Source: Nitrobacter winogradskyi (GTDB lineage: Bacteria; Pseudomonadota; Alphaproteobacteria; Rhizobiales; Xanthobacteraceae). From it: a stretch of DNA of 64,000 bases. Each line of letters opens with the position of its first letter. Position 1 is the first letter of the stretch. Where the stretch lies: contig NZ_BJNF01000002.1 of the NCBI RefSeq assembly GCF_006539545.1, positions 62,001 to 126,000 of the forward strand. Reading direction: 5' to 3'. The position numbers were made by a program, and so were the translations under genes. The notes under the pieces were generated by a model. That model made no database searches. It had not been told where the DNA came from and saw nothing but the letters and a program-made list of their open reading frames with translations. This document shows, one piece after another, positions 42,036-50,371 of the stretch.

Positions 42036-43901
42036 TCATCCGAACATCTTCCGCTGCTCATCGCTCAGGCCCGCCAGCACCTCCCTCGCCTGGCTGTAGC
42101 CGGCGGCGACCACCTCTTCGAAGCGGCTCCAGTCGAGCAGGCGACCGTCGGTGATCCGCGGCCGGAACAACAGGTCAGTGAACTTTCCCATCTCCTTCTG
42201 TTTGGAGATCGACGTGATGAAGGACGATCGCAGCATCGTCTCGGGCACGCTCGGCAGACGGTAGCGCCGCTTCGCGCGCGGCCTTAGTTTGTCGCGCAGC
42301 AAGGTGAGCGTCCCCGGCACATCGTCAATGTCGAATAACTGCTCGCGGTCAACCGAGAGATCGACGCCGATGATGCGGCCGGCGCCGAGCCGGGCCATCA
42401 CGTCGACCGGGAAATTGTTGAACGTGCTGCCGTCAAACATCATGTGTCCGCCGACGAAGACCGGCGGTAGCGCGCCGGGAATCGCATAGCTTGCGCCGAC
42501 GTTGCGGGTAAGGTCGCCTCGCTGAAGGACAGCTTCGCTGCCGGTCGAAAAGTCTGATGCAATGGTGAAGAAGGTGGTCCAGCAATCCTCGCTGTCGATC
42601 GCATCCCGGCCGGTGGCATCGCGCACCGCTTGCGTCATCGCGCTTCGGGTGCGCGCACCCTTGATCAGCGACACCAGCGGAATGAAGTTGTAGTCGCCGG
42701 TGACGTTGCCTCTCGGATGTTCGAGGAACGCCTTTCGGACGGCGGCAGCGACTTCGTCCGCGTTGCGCCCGAGCGTCAGCACCATCCCCATGACCGCGCC
42801 GATCGAACTGCCGCCCAGCATGTCGACGGGAATGCCTGCCTCTTCCAGCGCCTTGATGACGCCGACATGAGCGAAGCCGCGCGCGCCTCCGCCCGAAAGC
42901 ACGAGGCCGATGGCCCGTCCTGATACGATGCGGGCGAGGCGGCCCATGTCGGCGGGCCGCTCCGGGCGAATGTGAAAGTGCCGCGCATCCGGCCGTGCGT
43001 TCAGCCAGCGCGTCGTACCGGTAGGGATTCTCGTATCAGTCCGGTGCAGCAGGACCAGCGTCTGCCGTGCGATCGAAATGGGAGCGGCCGGCGACAGGCA
43101 CGCTTGCTCGACAGCCGAGAGGCCGGGATCGTGGCCGGCGTCGGCAAGCAACAGCACCTCGTCGGCATGACGAAGGCAAAACCGGGTCCATGCGGTGTCG
43201 CCTCCGTCGGCCGCAAGGTACACCGCGCGGCTCCGAGCTTCGATGTCGTCGATATAGCCGGCAAGCGCGTCGTTGCGTTGTTCCGGCGGGTGATCCTGAG
43301 CGCCGAAGTGGCTGGCGACGTCGTTGGCGGTAACGATTGCCACCGGCCCGGCCTCAGCAGCTTGCGCGTTACGCAGGCTTCGCGCGAAACCGGTCGCATC
43401 CGGCCCGGGCGTGATCGGCAGGATGCAGATGTTGACGGGCACCAGCGGCGCCTGCCGCTCGCGTTCGCGCTGGCGGAATCGCCGGATCACGACCCGCATC
43501 ATCGACATCTCGATTTCCGGATGCTGCAGGATCGTCCGCTCGATCATCGCGCGCGTCACCTTGACCAGAAGCGTATCGCGCACCGCCACGACGGTTGCCG
43601 AGCGCGGTTCGCCGGTGAACAGCGCGAGCTCGCCTATGGTTTCACCGCGCCCGATCTCTCCGAGAATTTTTCGCGCGCCGGATTCGGTCTCCGAGAACGC
43701 GTGAAGCCGCCCCGAGAGTACGAAGTACACGTCGTTACTGGTGTCGCCCTGGCGCAGCAGGATCGTGCCGGAGACAAGATCGACATACTCGGCCTTGGAA
43801 CGAATGGTGTGCAGGATCGCTGCGTTGTCGGACGCAAAGTAGTCGCGAAGCACGGTCTGGAGCAGCGCGTCGCGTTGCTGAAGATCGGGATCGGATTTCA
43901 A
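42036..43901 (-). CDS. Patatin-like phospholipase with N-terminal cyclic-nucleotide-binding domain (NTE/RssA type)
   Basis: 621 residues. A cNMP-binding domain occupies about 20-140 (VSGTILLRQGDTSNDVYFVLSGRL, GETIGELALFTGEPRSATVVA). A middle region of about 150 residues precedes the patatin domain: oxyanion hole GGGARG near residue 335, nucleophile serine in GGSSIG near 364, and catalytic aspartate in DGSTFNNFP near 490. This layout is that of bacterial neuropathy-target-esterase relatives acting on lysophospholipids at the membrane. Whether the cNMP domain binds a nucleotide is not known; the RSAT motif is kept. It is convergent with dksA and is probably an unrelated insertion inside the flagellar cluster. 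Confidence 0.88.
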   Translation of the reverse strand: MKSDPDLQQRDALLQTVLRDYFASDNAAILHTIRSKAEYVDLVSGTILLRQGDTSNDVYFVLSGRLHAFSETESGARKILGEIGRGETIGELALFTGEPRSATVVAVRDTLLVKVTRAMIERTILQHPEIEMSMMRVVIRRFRQRERERQAPLVPVNICILPITPGPDATGFARSLRNAQAAEAGPVAIVTANDVASHFGAQDHPPEQRNDALAGYIDDIEARSRAVYLAADGGDTAWTRFCLRHADEVLLLADAGHDPGLSAVEQACLSPAAPISIARQTLVLLHRTDTRIPTGTTRWLNARPDARHFHIRPERPADMGRLARIVSGRAIGLVLSGGGARGFAHVGVIKALEEAGIPVDMLGGSSIGAVMGMVLTLGRNADEVAAAVRKAFLEHPRGNVTGDYNFIPLVSLIKGARTRSAMTQAVRDATGRDAIDSEDCWTTFFTIASDFSTGSEAVLQRGDLTRNVGASYAIPGALPPVFVGGHMMFDGSTFNNFPVDVMARLGAGRIIGVDLSVDREQLFDIDDVPGTLTLLRDKLRPRAKRRYRLPSVPETMLRSSFITSISKQKEMGKFTDLLFRPRITDGRLLDWSRFEEVVAAGYSQAREVLAGLSDEQRKMFG

Positions 43902-44015
43902 TACCGCAACTCCTGTGGGTTCGGTTCAAGCATTGTATCCCGTTGCGGTAAAAGCTCCTGCAAATGATTCCGGCGTTCGTATGCCGGGTCGTGGCAATGT
44001 GGAGCGAATGCGGGT

Positions 44016-44309
44016 CTAATCCCGTCCGACCCAGCCGGGAAATCCCGGCGCGGTTGGGCTATCGCCTTTCAGGCCGCTCGGCAGGGCGCCGGTGCCGATG
44101 GTTCCAGGCCGCGATGTGTTCGGCACGCCGGGCTGATTGATCACGCCGGTATCGACGAGGGGTAGCCGCGGAGGAGGCATCGGCGTTACGACGGGCGCCC
44201 AAGGCATGAACATGTAGACAGGGCGGTGCCGATGGCGGGCCTGCGCGGTGTCAGACAAGCCGATCAGGCAGGCGGCGGCGACAAGCAGGACGTGGACGTT
44301 GAGGTTCAT
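44016..44309 (-). CDS. Small exported Pro-rich hypothetical protein
   Basis: 97 residues starting with a signal peptide (NLNVHVLLVAAACLIGLSDTAQA). The mature part is short and Pro/Gly-rich: RHRHRPVYMFMPWAPVVTPMPPPRL and a C-terminal PGFPGWVGRD. No family is recognised. I chose the ATG at 44309 because the signal peptide begins there; a longer frame to 44381 is not supported. It stands between the patatin gene and flgH with 262 bases to the latter and shows no link to flagella. Confidence 0.6.
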   Translation of the reverse strand: MNLNVHVLLVAAACLIGLSDTAQARHRHRPVYMFMPWAPVVTPMPPPRLPLVDTGVINQPGVPNTSRPGTIGTGALPSGLKGDSPTAPGFPGWVGRD

Positions 44310-44554
44310 GGACGCTCCGACGCGCTCGGTTTGCGGAACATCACGGATATATAGCCATCGAACTTGCCGCGCGCAGATCATTGTTCATCACATTTCGCTG
44401 TTCCTCAGCGAACGATGCGTGATTTGCGCTTGTCAGATAGACACGGCCTCCGGCAGGGGAGCCGCCGGAGGCCGCATCCCCGACGGTGCGCGGCATCGCT
44501 GCGTGCATCGCCGGGTCGTCGCCGTCTCGCGCCTGGGTTCGCGATCCGGCGGGG

Positions 44555-44574
44555 AGCTTCGGGATCATGCTCTA
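44555..44574 (-). repeat. Fragment of dispersed repeat family B at the end of flgH
   Basis: GCTTCGGGATCATGCTCTAG matches the terminal part of family B. Its CTA is the TAG stop of flgH on the minus strand. Confidence 0.55.
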
Positions 44575-45330
44575 GAATGGCAGCAGCACGTCCATGACCT
44601 GTTGACCATAGCGCGGCTGTTGAACGTCGGTGATCTGCCCACGTCCGCCGTAGGCGATGCGGGCCTGCGCGATCTTGCTTGAATCGATGGTGTTGTCGCT
44701 TTGAATATCCTCGGGTCGCACGATGCCGGCGACGATCAGTTCGCGGATCTCGAAGTTGACGCGGATCTCCTGCTTGCCCTCGACCACGAGGTTGCCGTTC
44801 GGCAGTACTTGCGTGACGACCGTGGCGACGCTGGTCTGGAGGTTCTCCTGACGTTGCACCAGACCCTTGCCGTCGCTCAGCGACTCGGAATCGGTCGTCA
44901 ACAGCCGGCCGGGAAGAACCTTTTGCGCGGTCGCGCCCAACAGCTTGGCGCCCGCGAAATCGTCAATGCCCGAATCGTCCTTGCTGACGCGGCTGCGCTG
45001 GGTCTGGTTGGCGATGTTGGCCCTGTCGGTGAAGTTCACGGTCACGGTCAGGAGGTCGCCGACCCGCGCCGCGCGCTGGTCCCTGAAGAACGCGCGTGAA
45101 CCGTTCCGCCACAGCGAGTTGGCGTTGTAGGACACCGTCTCCGGCTTCGGCATCGGCATCTGCACAGGCTTGTATCCGGGCTGCGTCGTCGGATTGTCGA
45201 TCGCGGTCAGCTTGGGTGACTCGCCGATCTGCGACAGGCGATCGATCGACGAGCAGCCGCTGGCGAGGCCGGCGGCCGCCAGCAACATGCCGGTCAGAAC
45301 GATGCGATTGAGGGACGCGAGCTTCAACAT
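44572..45330 (-). CDS. flgH: FlgH, flagellar L-ring lipoprotein
   Basis: 252 residues with a lipoprotein signal peptide: the lipobox is ASGC with Cys26 as the lipid-modified residue. Conserved FlgH text is SLWRNGSRAFFRDQRAARVGDLLTVTV near residues 70-100 and the C-terminal AYGGRGQITDVQQPRYGQQVMDV. It forms the outer-membrane L-ring around the rod. Fourth gene of the flgF-flgG-flgA-flgH operon, five bases after the stop of flgA. The TAG stop is part of a repeat fragment. Confidence 0.95.
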   Translation of the reverse strand: MLKLASLNRIVLTGMLLAAAGLASGCSSIDRLSQIGESPKLTAIDNPTTQPGYKPVQMPMPKPETVSYNANSLWRNGSRAFFRDQRAARVGDLLTVTVNFTDRANIANQTQRSRVSKDDSGIDDFAGAKLLGATAQKVLPGRLLTTDSESLSDGKGLVQRQENLQTSVATVVTQVLPNGNLVVEGKQEIRVNFEIRELIVAGIVRPEDIQSDNTIDSSKIAQARIAYGGRGQITDVQQPRYGQQVMDVLLPF

Positions 45331-45335
45331 GAACG

Positions 45336-46448
45336 TTACTCGGCTTTCGAGGATGCGGGCGCGTTGTTCCCGGCGGAGAACGAGGCTGTCGCCTCCGCCG
45401 CCGGCTCGACGCTCGCCAGCTTGTGCGGGACGACTGGAGCGGCGGGCGACACCGACACCTGGCCTCGCCCGACCACGACGCCGGATATGGTGCGGTTTGA
45501 TTGCAGGTTGAGAACGCTGACGACGTCCCCTTCCGTGCCGGACTCGGTCGCCTTGCCGCGCACGGTGAGATAGATTCCCGCGGTCTGATAGATCAGGGTC
45601 ACTGCCTGGTCGCGTTGCACGAGGTCCGGCCTGGTCAGGTCGATGCCGTGCAGCGCTTGACCGGCGCGCATCTGCCGCCGCGTCTGCATCCCGACGACGC
45701 GGTCGCGGCTCGCCGCATTGTTGCCGATCTCGGCCTTGGGACGGCGCTCGATGACGATGTCGGAAGATTTCAACAGCGTGTTGCGGTCGACATCGCGAGC
45801 CAGCACGGCGGCTTCGATAGTCTCCACAGCTGTGCCGGTGAAGCGGAGGCGGGTTGGGGCCGCGCCCGAGTCGTTTGCGACTTCAAGCGTGACATCAAAG
45901 CGGCCGCTGCGCGGGTCGAACCGGGTGACCACCGGAGTGATCGCGCCATTGTTCGCGGCATCGAGATGGATAGCTTTGAGGTCTTTATCGAAAGTCAGCA
46001 GCATATCCCTGGCGTCGCCAAGCCCGTTGCGGTGTTCGAGCGCGACCGCGATCTGCAATTCGACGTCGTCGGGATCGAGGGTTCGTGCGAGCCGCGTCAC
46101 CGCGACGTTGCTGATGCCGTGAGTTTCGACGCCGATTACCTGATGCGCGCGGAGGACGTCGAGCAGCTGGGCGGCCGGCAGGGTGCCGGTGGTGCCGGGA
46201 TCGGGAGCGCGATAGATCGCGATCTGTGCTGCATCGCCAGCGTTGTCGACGAGGTCTCCGATCCGCACCATTTCGTCCGTAATATCGACACGGCCGCGAA
46301 GCACGGGGGCCGGAATGGCGGCGGCGGTCTGGAACGCGCTTGCAAAATCGGCGCGGCGTGCAGCCGCGTCGTTGCCCGCCAGCACCGGAGCGGACGCCGC
46401 CAGCAACAGGCCGGCGACGACGGCGACGAGGAAAGGACGAACGGCCAT
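45336..46448 (-). CDS. flgA: FlgA, P-ring assembly chaperone
   Basis: 370 residues, longer than enterobacterial FlgA, as is common in Rhizobiales. Signal peptide RPFLVAVVAGLLLAASAPVLA; a first region (about 50-220) contains VRIGDLVDNAGDAAQIAIYRAPD; the C-terminal SAF/ChapFlgA domain has VLARDVDRNTLLKSSDIVIERRP and MRAGQALHGIDLTRPDLVQRDQ. I chose the ATG at 46448, with AGAGG seven bases upstream; the 22 extra residues of the longer frame to 46514 are translation of a family-B repeat. The product helps P-ring polymerisation in the periplasm. Confidence 0.9.
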   Translation of the reverse strand: MAVRPFLVAVVAGLLLAASAPVLAGNDAAARRADFASAFQTAAAIPAPVLRGRVDITDEMVRIGDLVDNAGDAAQIAIYRAPDPGTTGTLPAAQLLDVLRAHQVIGVETHGISNVAVTRLARTLDPDDVELQIAVALEHRNGLGDARDMLLTFDKDLKAIHLDAANNGAITPVVTRFDPRSGRFDVTLEVANDSGAAPTRLRFTGTAVETIEAAVLARDVDRNTLLKSSDIVIERRPKAEIGNNAASRDRVVGMQTRRQMRAGQALHGIDLTRPDLVQRDQAVTLIYQTAGIYLTVRGKATESGTEGDVVSVLNLQSNRTISGVVVGRGQVSVSPAAPVVPHKLASVEPAAEATASFSAGNNAPASSKAE

Positions 46449-46473
46449 GATCAGCCTCTCTTCTTTTTGATCG

Positions 46474-46520
46474 AGCATGATCCTGTCCAGCTGGTTTCCA
46501 CTGATCGGGATCACGCTCTA
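46474..46520 (-). repeat. Partial dispersed repeat family B between flgG and flgA
   Basis: GATCGAGCATGATCCTGTCC...GGTTTCCACTGATCGGGATC then ACGCTCTAG. The terminal CTA is the TAG stop codon of flgG. The copy lies inside the operon, so it is transcribed as part of the mRNA between flgG and flgA. Confidence 0.7.
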
Positions 46521-47306
46521 GCGGAACAGTGCGGCTGCGGATTGCAGCATCTGATCGGCGGCGCTGATGACCTTGGCGTTCATCTCGTAGGCACGTTGCG
46601 CGGCGATCAGGTCGGAGATTTCCGACACCACCTCGACATTGGCCTGTTCGAGGTTCGACTGCTGCATGTCACCGAAGCCGTCGAGATTGGCGATGCCGTC
46701 CTGGAAAGGACCGGAGGCGGGCGTCTCCTTGAAATTGTTGTCGCCGACAGGCTGCAGGCCCGCTTTGTTGATGAAGCGGGTGAGGCTGATCTGGCCGAGC
46801 ACGGTCGGAGTGGTCTGCCCCGGCAGCGTCACCGAGACCTGGCCCTGCGCGTTGATGGTGATGCCCGCGGAGTTTTGCGGGATCGTGATCGTCGGCTGCA
46901 CCGGATTGCCCTGCGCATTGACGATGCGGCCCATGTTGTCCATCTGGAACGTGCCGTCGCGCGTGTACTGAAAGGTGCCGTCCGGCATCTGGATCTTGAA
47001 GAAGCCCTCGCCGCGAATGGCGATGTCGAGATCATTGCCGGTCTGGGACAGCGTGCCTTGACTCATCTGCCGTGGCGTTCCGACAGTTTTCACGCCGCCG
47101 CCGAGATCGATGCCGACGGGCATGATCGTGCCCTGAGTTGACGCCTGAGCGCCGACGCGGCGGACGTGATCGTAGATCAGATCCTGAAATGCGGCCCGTT
47201 GCTTCTTGTAACCGGTGGTGCGCAGGTTCGCGATGTTGTTGGAAATGACCTGGACGTTCAGTTCCTGGGCCGCCATTCCGGTCGCGGCAGTGTAAAGAGC
47301 GCGCAT
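46518..47306 (-). CDS. flgG: FlgG, distal rod protein
   Basis: 262 residues, the usual size. RALYTAATGMAAQELNVQVISNNIANLRTTGYKK is the FlgG N-terminal motif; IRGEGFFKIQMPDGTFQYTRDG is the FlgE/F/G central motif; the C-terminus is VEVVSEISDLIAAQRAYEMNAKVI. It builds the distal rod through the P- and L-rings. AAGGAG lies eight bases before the ATG at 47306. Second gene of its operon, 12 bases after flgF. Confidence 0.95.
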   Translation of the reverse strand: MRALYTAATGMAAQELNVQVISNNIANLRTTGYKKQRAAFQDLIYDHVRRVGAQASTQGTIMPVGIDLGGGVKTVGTPRQMSQGTLSQTGNDLDIAIRGEGFFKIQMPDGTFQYTRDGTFQMDNMGRIVNAQGNPVQPTITIPQNSAGITINAQGQVSVTLPGQTTPTVLGQISLTRFINKAGLQPVGDNNFKETPASGPFQDGIANLDGFGDMQQSNLEQANVEVVSEISDLIAAQRAYEMNAKVISAADQMLQSAAALFR

Positions 47307-47318
47307 GAGTTGAACTCC

Positions 47319-48086
47319 TTATGCCGGAACGTCGGCGAGTTTTTCGATGGCGGATCGTTGCAGGTCGCTTTGCTGCTGCAATAGCGTCGCCATCTGCATG
47401 TAGGCGCGGGACACCTCGACCAGTCGGCTCATCTCGGTCACCGCATTGACGTTGGAGCGCTCGATGAAACCTTGATTGATCCGCGCCTGCGTATCCTGCC
47501 GGGCGGAGTTGCCTTCGCCCGCGGCGTAGAGGTTGGAGCCTTCCTTGACCAGCCTTTGGACCTGCGGGAAGGAGACCAGCCGCAGCCTGCCCCGGATTGC
47601 GTTGGTCGCGTTGTTGATGCCCTCGATCACGGTTACGGTGCCGTCATCTGAGATCGTGATGTTGCGGTCAGTCTGCTGAAACCTGATCGGGCCGTTGGAG
47701 CCGAGCACCGGATGGCCGCCGGCCGTCACCAGTTCTCCCTGCGCATTGATCTGCAATCCGCCGTCGCGAGTGTAGCGCTCGCCGTTCGGCGTCTGCACCA
47801 CCAGGAACGCGTTGCCGTCGATGGCGACATCGAGGGGGTTCTTGGTCTGCTCGGTCGGGCCGCCGGCGAAGTCGTGGAAGGTGGCGCGGTCCTGGACGAA
47901 GCTTAAGCGGCGGTCGCGGCCGACGAAGTTGTCTTCATGCGCGCCCGGCATCAGATATTCGTTGAACAGCGAATGGTCGGCCTTGTAACCGTTGGTGGTG
48001 ACGTTAGCGACGTTGTTCGCAATGACATCCATCTGCCGTTCGAGCATCATCTGCCGCGACAGTCCGATGAGGAGGGTGTTCTCCAT
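47319..48086 (-). CDS. flgF: FlgF, proximal rod protein
   Basis: 255 residues beginning MENTLLIGLSRQMMLERQMDVIANNVANVTTNGYKAD. The central IDGNAFLVVQTPNGERYTRDG and the C-terminal AVTEMSRLVEVSRAYMQMATLL complete the rod-protein signature; the N-terminus differs from FlgG in the FlgF manner. GGGGAG precedes the ATG at 48086 by eight bases; the longer frame to 48170 is not supported. First gene of flgF-flgG-flgA-flgH, with a sigma-54 type promoter 109 bases upstream. Confidence 0.93.
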   Translation of the reverse strand: MENTLLIGLSRQMMLERQMDVIANNVANVTTNGYKADHSLFNEYLMPGAHEDNFVGRDRRLSFVQDRATFHDFAGGPTEQTKNPLDVAIDGNAFLVVQTPNGERYTRDGGLQINAQGELVTAGGHPVLGSNGPIRFQQTDRNITISDDGTVTVIEGINNATNAIRGRLRLVSFPQVQRLVKEGSNLYAAGEGNSARQDTQARINQGFIERSNVNAVTEMSRLVEVSRAYMQMATLLQQQSDLQRSAIEKLADVPA

Positions 48087-48194
48087 CGGTGGTTCTCCCC
48101 TTGGGGATCCGTCTGAGGAAGCTCTCCCAAGCCGCCGCACCGGATCGATCGAACCTTCAGGCTCTCCCAAGCCTTCCGGTTCGGGGAAAGGGGT

Positions 48195-48210
48195 AGCGAA
48201 ATGCGTGCCA
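48195..48210 (-). promoter_or_regulatory. Sigma-54 type promoter of the flgF operon
   Basis: On the minus strand TGGCACGCATTTCGCT: perfect -24 TGGCACG, -12 TCGCT, ten bases between GG and GC, the same layout as the flgI promoter. Upstream, half-sites of the ftr core occur at 48264 (GCCGGCAA) and 48296 (CCCGGCAA). The 439-base gap also holds a 13-base direct repeat GCTCTCCCAAGCC at 48121 and 48161. Confidence 0.72.
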
Positions 48211-48271
48211 TCTCCGGAAGATGTTTATTATCAGCTGCTTACTAAAGATGATCCCGGAGAGAAGCCGGCAA

Positions 48272-48288
48272 TTAAGGTGCTGTTGACC
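48272..48288 (+). promoter_or_regulatory. Near-consensus CtrA box between flgF and fliL
   Basis: TTAAGGTGCTGTTGACC fits TTAA-N7-TTAACC with one change. A further TTAACC stands alone at 48338. Either could serve the fliL operon, which begins 240 bases downstream. Confidence 0.45.
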
Positions 48289-48525
48289 ATATCGGCCCGG
48301 CAAAATCTTCCTAGTCATGGTTAAAAGAAAGGTTCCGTTAACCATTGCGGACCTAGTGTGGCAGCCCAGAAGTTCTCCGTATTTTTCGCGCGGGGAGGCG
48401 ACGAACTCGGATTTGGAATGCGAGTGTCAAGGCAATAGGGCGCGTGTGCGCCGGCAGCATCTGTTCTGCGTATCCAGCCTGCTCGGCGGCATCGGACCGA
48501 CCCTGGGTGAAAGGGCGAGCTGACG

Positions 48526-49014
48526 ATGGCGGAGAATGATCAGACGGGAAAAGCGGCGGACGGAGACGCGCCGCCGGCCAGGAAAAGGTTCAAGCTGATC
48601 GCCGCGATCGGCGCTGCGTTGTTCCTCGTCACCGGTGGTAGCATCTGGTTCTTCATGTTCCACCATTCCGGCGGCGAACAGCACGCCGAGGCGCCGCCGC
48701 CGAAGCCGCCTTCCTTCGTCGATGTCCCGGACATGCTGGTCAATCTGGTGGGCGCGCCCGGCGAGCGGGTGCAATATTTGAAGCTGAAGCTCGTCCTCGA
48801 GGTGAAGGAGGAGCCGCAGGTCGAGAAGATCAGGCCGGCGCTGCCGCGCGTCACCGATCTGTTTCAGACTTACATGCGCGAGCTGCGTCCGAGCGATCTC
48901 AACGGTTCAGCGGGGCTGTTCCGCCTGAAGGAAGAACTGACCAGACGGGTGAATGCAGTGCTCTCGCCGGATCATGTCAATGCGGTGCTGTTCAAGGAAG
49001 TCGTCATCCAGTGA
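48526..49014 (+). CDS. fliL: FliL, flagellar basal body-associated protein
   Basis: 162 residues: a short cytoplasmic tail, one membrane helix (KLIAAIGAALFLVTGGSIWFF, about 25-45), an Ala/Pro/His-rich linker and a periplasmic domain with the FliL blocks VQYLKLKLVLEVKEE and the C-terminal VNAVLFKEVVIQ. FliL surrounds the stator and stabilises its active state in other bacteria. The start at 48526 gives the normal length. It opens the operon with fliM, a DUF6468 gene and a MotE-like gene. Confidence 0.92.
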   Translation: MAENDQTGKAADGDAPPARKRFKLIAAIGAALFLVTGGSIWFFMFHHSGGEQHAEAPPPKPPSFVDVPDMLVNLVGAPGERVQYLKLKLVLEVKEEPQVEKIRPALPRVTDLFQTYMRELRPSDLNGSAGLFRLKEELTRRVNAVLSPDHVNAVLFKEVVIQ

Positions 49015-49083
49015 GGCGTGCTGGTGTCCTTCGGTTTTCCGAAGTTCGTTTGAAGGGTACGGGGCGCTGGAGCGTTCTTCGTT

Positions 49084-49147
49084 GAAGATCATGCTCGATC
49101 AGAAAATTAAGGCCGGAGCCTGATTCAACGCAGTTGGAATCACACTC
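49084..49147 (-). repeat. Dispersed repeat family B (partial) between fliL and fliM
   Basis: GAAGATCATGCTCGATCAGA, AATTAAGGCCGGAGCCTGAT and TCAACGCAGTTGGAATCACA match parts of the copy at 27029 in the same orientation. It lies inside the operon upstream of fliM. Confidence 0.7.
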
Positions 49148-49165
49148 TTGCGCCGGAATGGGATC

Positions 49166-50371
49166 ATGGCGAACGACAGCGACCAGATTGATCAGGATGC
49201 AATCGCAGCTCAGTGGGAGGCCTCGCTCGACTCGGAGGATCCGGCCGAAGCCGCGAAGTCCGCTGCCGCCAATGAGCTCACGGGGGCGATGGCGGAGCAA
49301 TGGGCCGCCATGGTCGACGACGGCGGCCGTGATTTCGGCAACGGCAAGAACAGCGGCGAGCGGGTTCTGTCGCAGGAGGAAATCGACAGCCTGCTCGGCT
49401 TCAGCGTCGGCGAGATCAACCTCGACGACCATTCCGGCATCCGGGCGATCATCGACTCCGCGATGGTGTCGTATGAGCGCCTGCCGATGCTGGAGATCGT
49501 GTTCGACCGCCTGGTGCGGCTCATGACGACCTCCTTGCGCAATTTCACCTCCGACAACGTCGAGGTCTCGCTTGACCGCATCACCTCGGTCCGCTTCGGC
49601 GACTACCTGAATTCGATACCCCTGCCGGCGGTGCTCAGCGTGTTCAAGGCCGAGGAGTGGGAGAATTTCGGATTGGCGATGGTGGATTCCAGCCTGATCT
49701 ATTCCATGATCGACGTCCTGCTGGGCGGCCGTCGCGGCCAGTCATCGCTCCGCATCGAAGGCCGGCCCTATACGACGATCGAAACCAATCTCGTGAAGCG
49801 GCTGGTGGAGGTCGTGCTGGCCGACGCCGAGCAGGCGTTCCGGCCGCTTTCGCCGGTGTCGTTCTCGATCGACCGCCTCGAAACCAATCCGCGTTTCGCG
49901 GCGATCACGCGCCCGGCCAATGCCGCTATTCTGGTCCGGCTGCGGATCGACATGGAAGACCGCGGCGGCACCATCGAACTGCTGCTTCCCTATGCCACCA
50001 TTGAGCCGATCCGCAACGTTCTGTTGCAGATGTTCATGGGCGAAAAGTTCGGCCGTGACCCGATCTGGGAAAGCCACCTCGCCACCGAGATCGCGCAGGC
50101 GCAGATCGCCGTCGATGCCGTTTTGTACGAGGCCGAAATCCCGCTCAGGCAACTCATGACCCTTAAGGTTGGTGATACGCTCCCGCTTGAAATGCGTCCC
50201 GATGCGTCGGTGGCGGTGCGGTGCGGCAGCGTGACGCTCACCGAGGGCCGCATGGGACGGGTCGGTGATCGCGTCGCCATTCGCGTATCGCGGCAATTGC
50301 GCAAACCAAGCACGACATTCGCCATGTTCGAGAGAGCGGACGAGCAGACCAAGATGATGGAGGCCCAATGA
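49166..50371 (+). CDS. fliM: FliM, flagellar motor switch protein
   Basis: 401 residues. The CheY-binding motif LSQEEIDSLLGF is at residues 68-79, preceded by an N-terminal extension with two similar segments, AAQWEASLDSE and AEQWAAMVDDG. The middle domain has YERLPMLEIVFDRLVRLMTTSLRNFTSDNV and LVDSSLIY-type text with LLGGRRG; the C-terminal SpoA domain ends with LTEGRMGRVGDRVAIRVS. FliM forms the C-ring with FliG and FliN, neither encoded here. I chose the ATG at 49166; an ATG six codons upstream is possible. Its TGA overlaps the next gene. Confidence 0.95.
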   Translation: MANDSDQIDQDAIAAQWEASLDSEDPAEAAKSAAANELTGAMAEQWAAMVDDGGRDFGNGKNSGERVLSQEEIDSLLGFSVGEINLDDHSGIRAIIDSAMVSYERLPMLEIVFDRLVRLMTTSLRNFTSDNVEVSLDRITSVRFGDYLNSIPLPAVLSVFKAEEWENFGLAMVDSSLIYSMIDVLLGGRRGQSSLRIEGRPYTTIETNLVKRLVEVVLADAEQAFRPLSPVSFSIDRLETNPRFAAITRPANAAILVRLRIDMEDRGGTIELLLPYATIEPIRNVLLQMFMGEKFGRDPIWESHLATEIAQAQIAVDAVLYEAEIPLRQLMTLKVGDTLPLEMRPDASVAVRCGSVTLTEGRMGRVGDRVAIRVSRQLRKPSTTFAMFERADEQTKMMEAQ

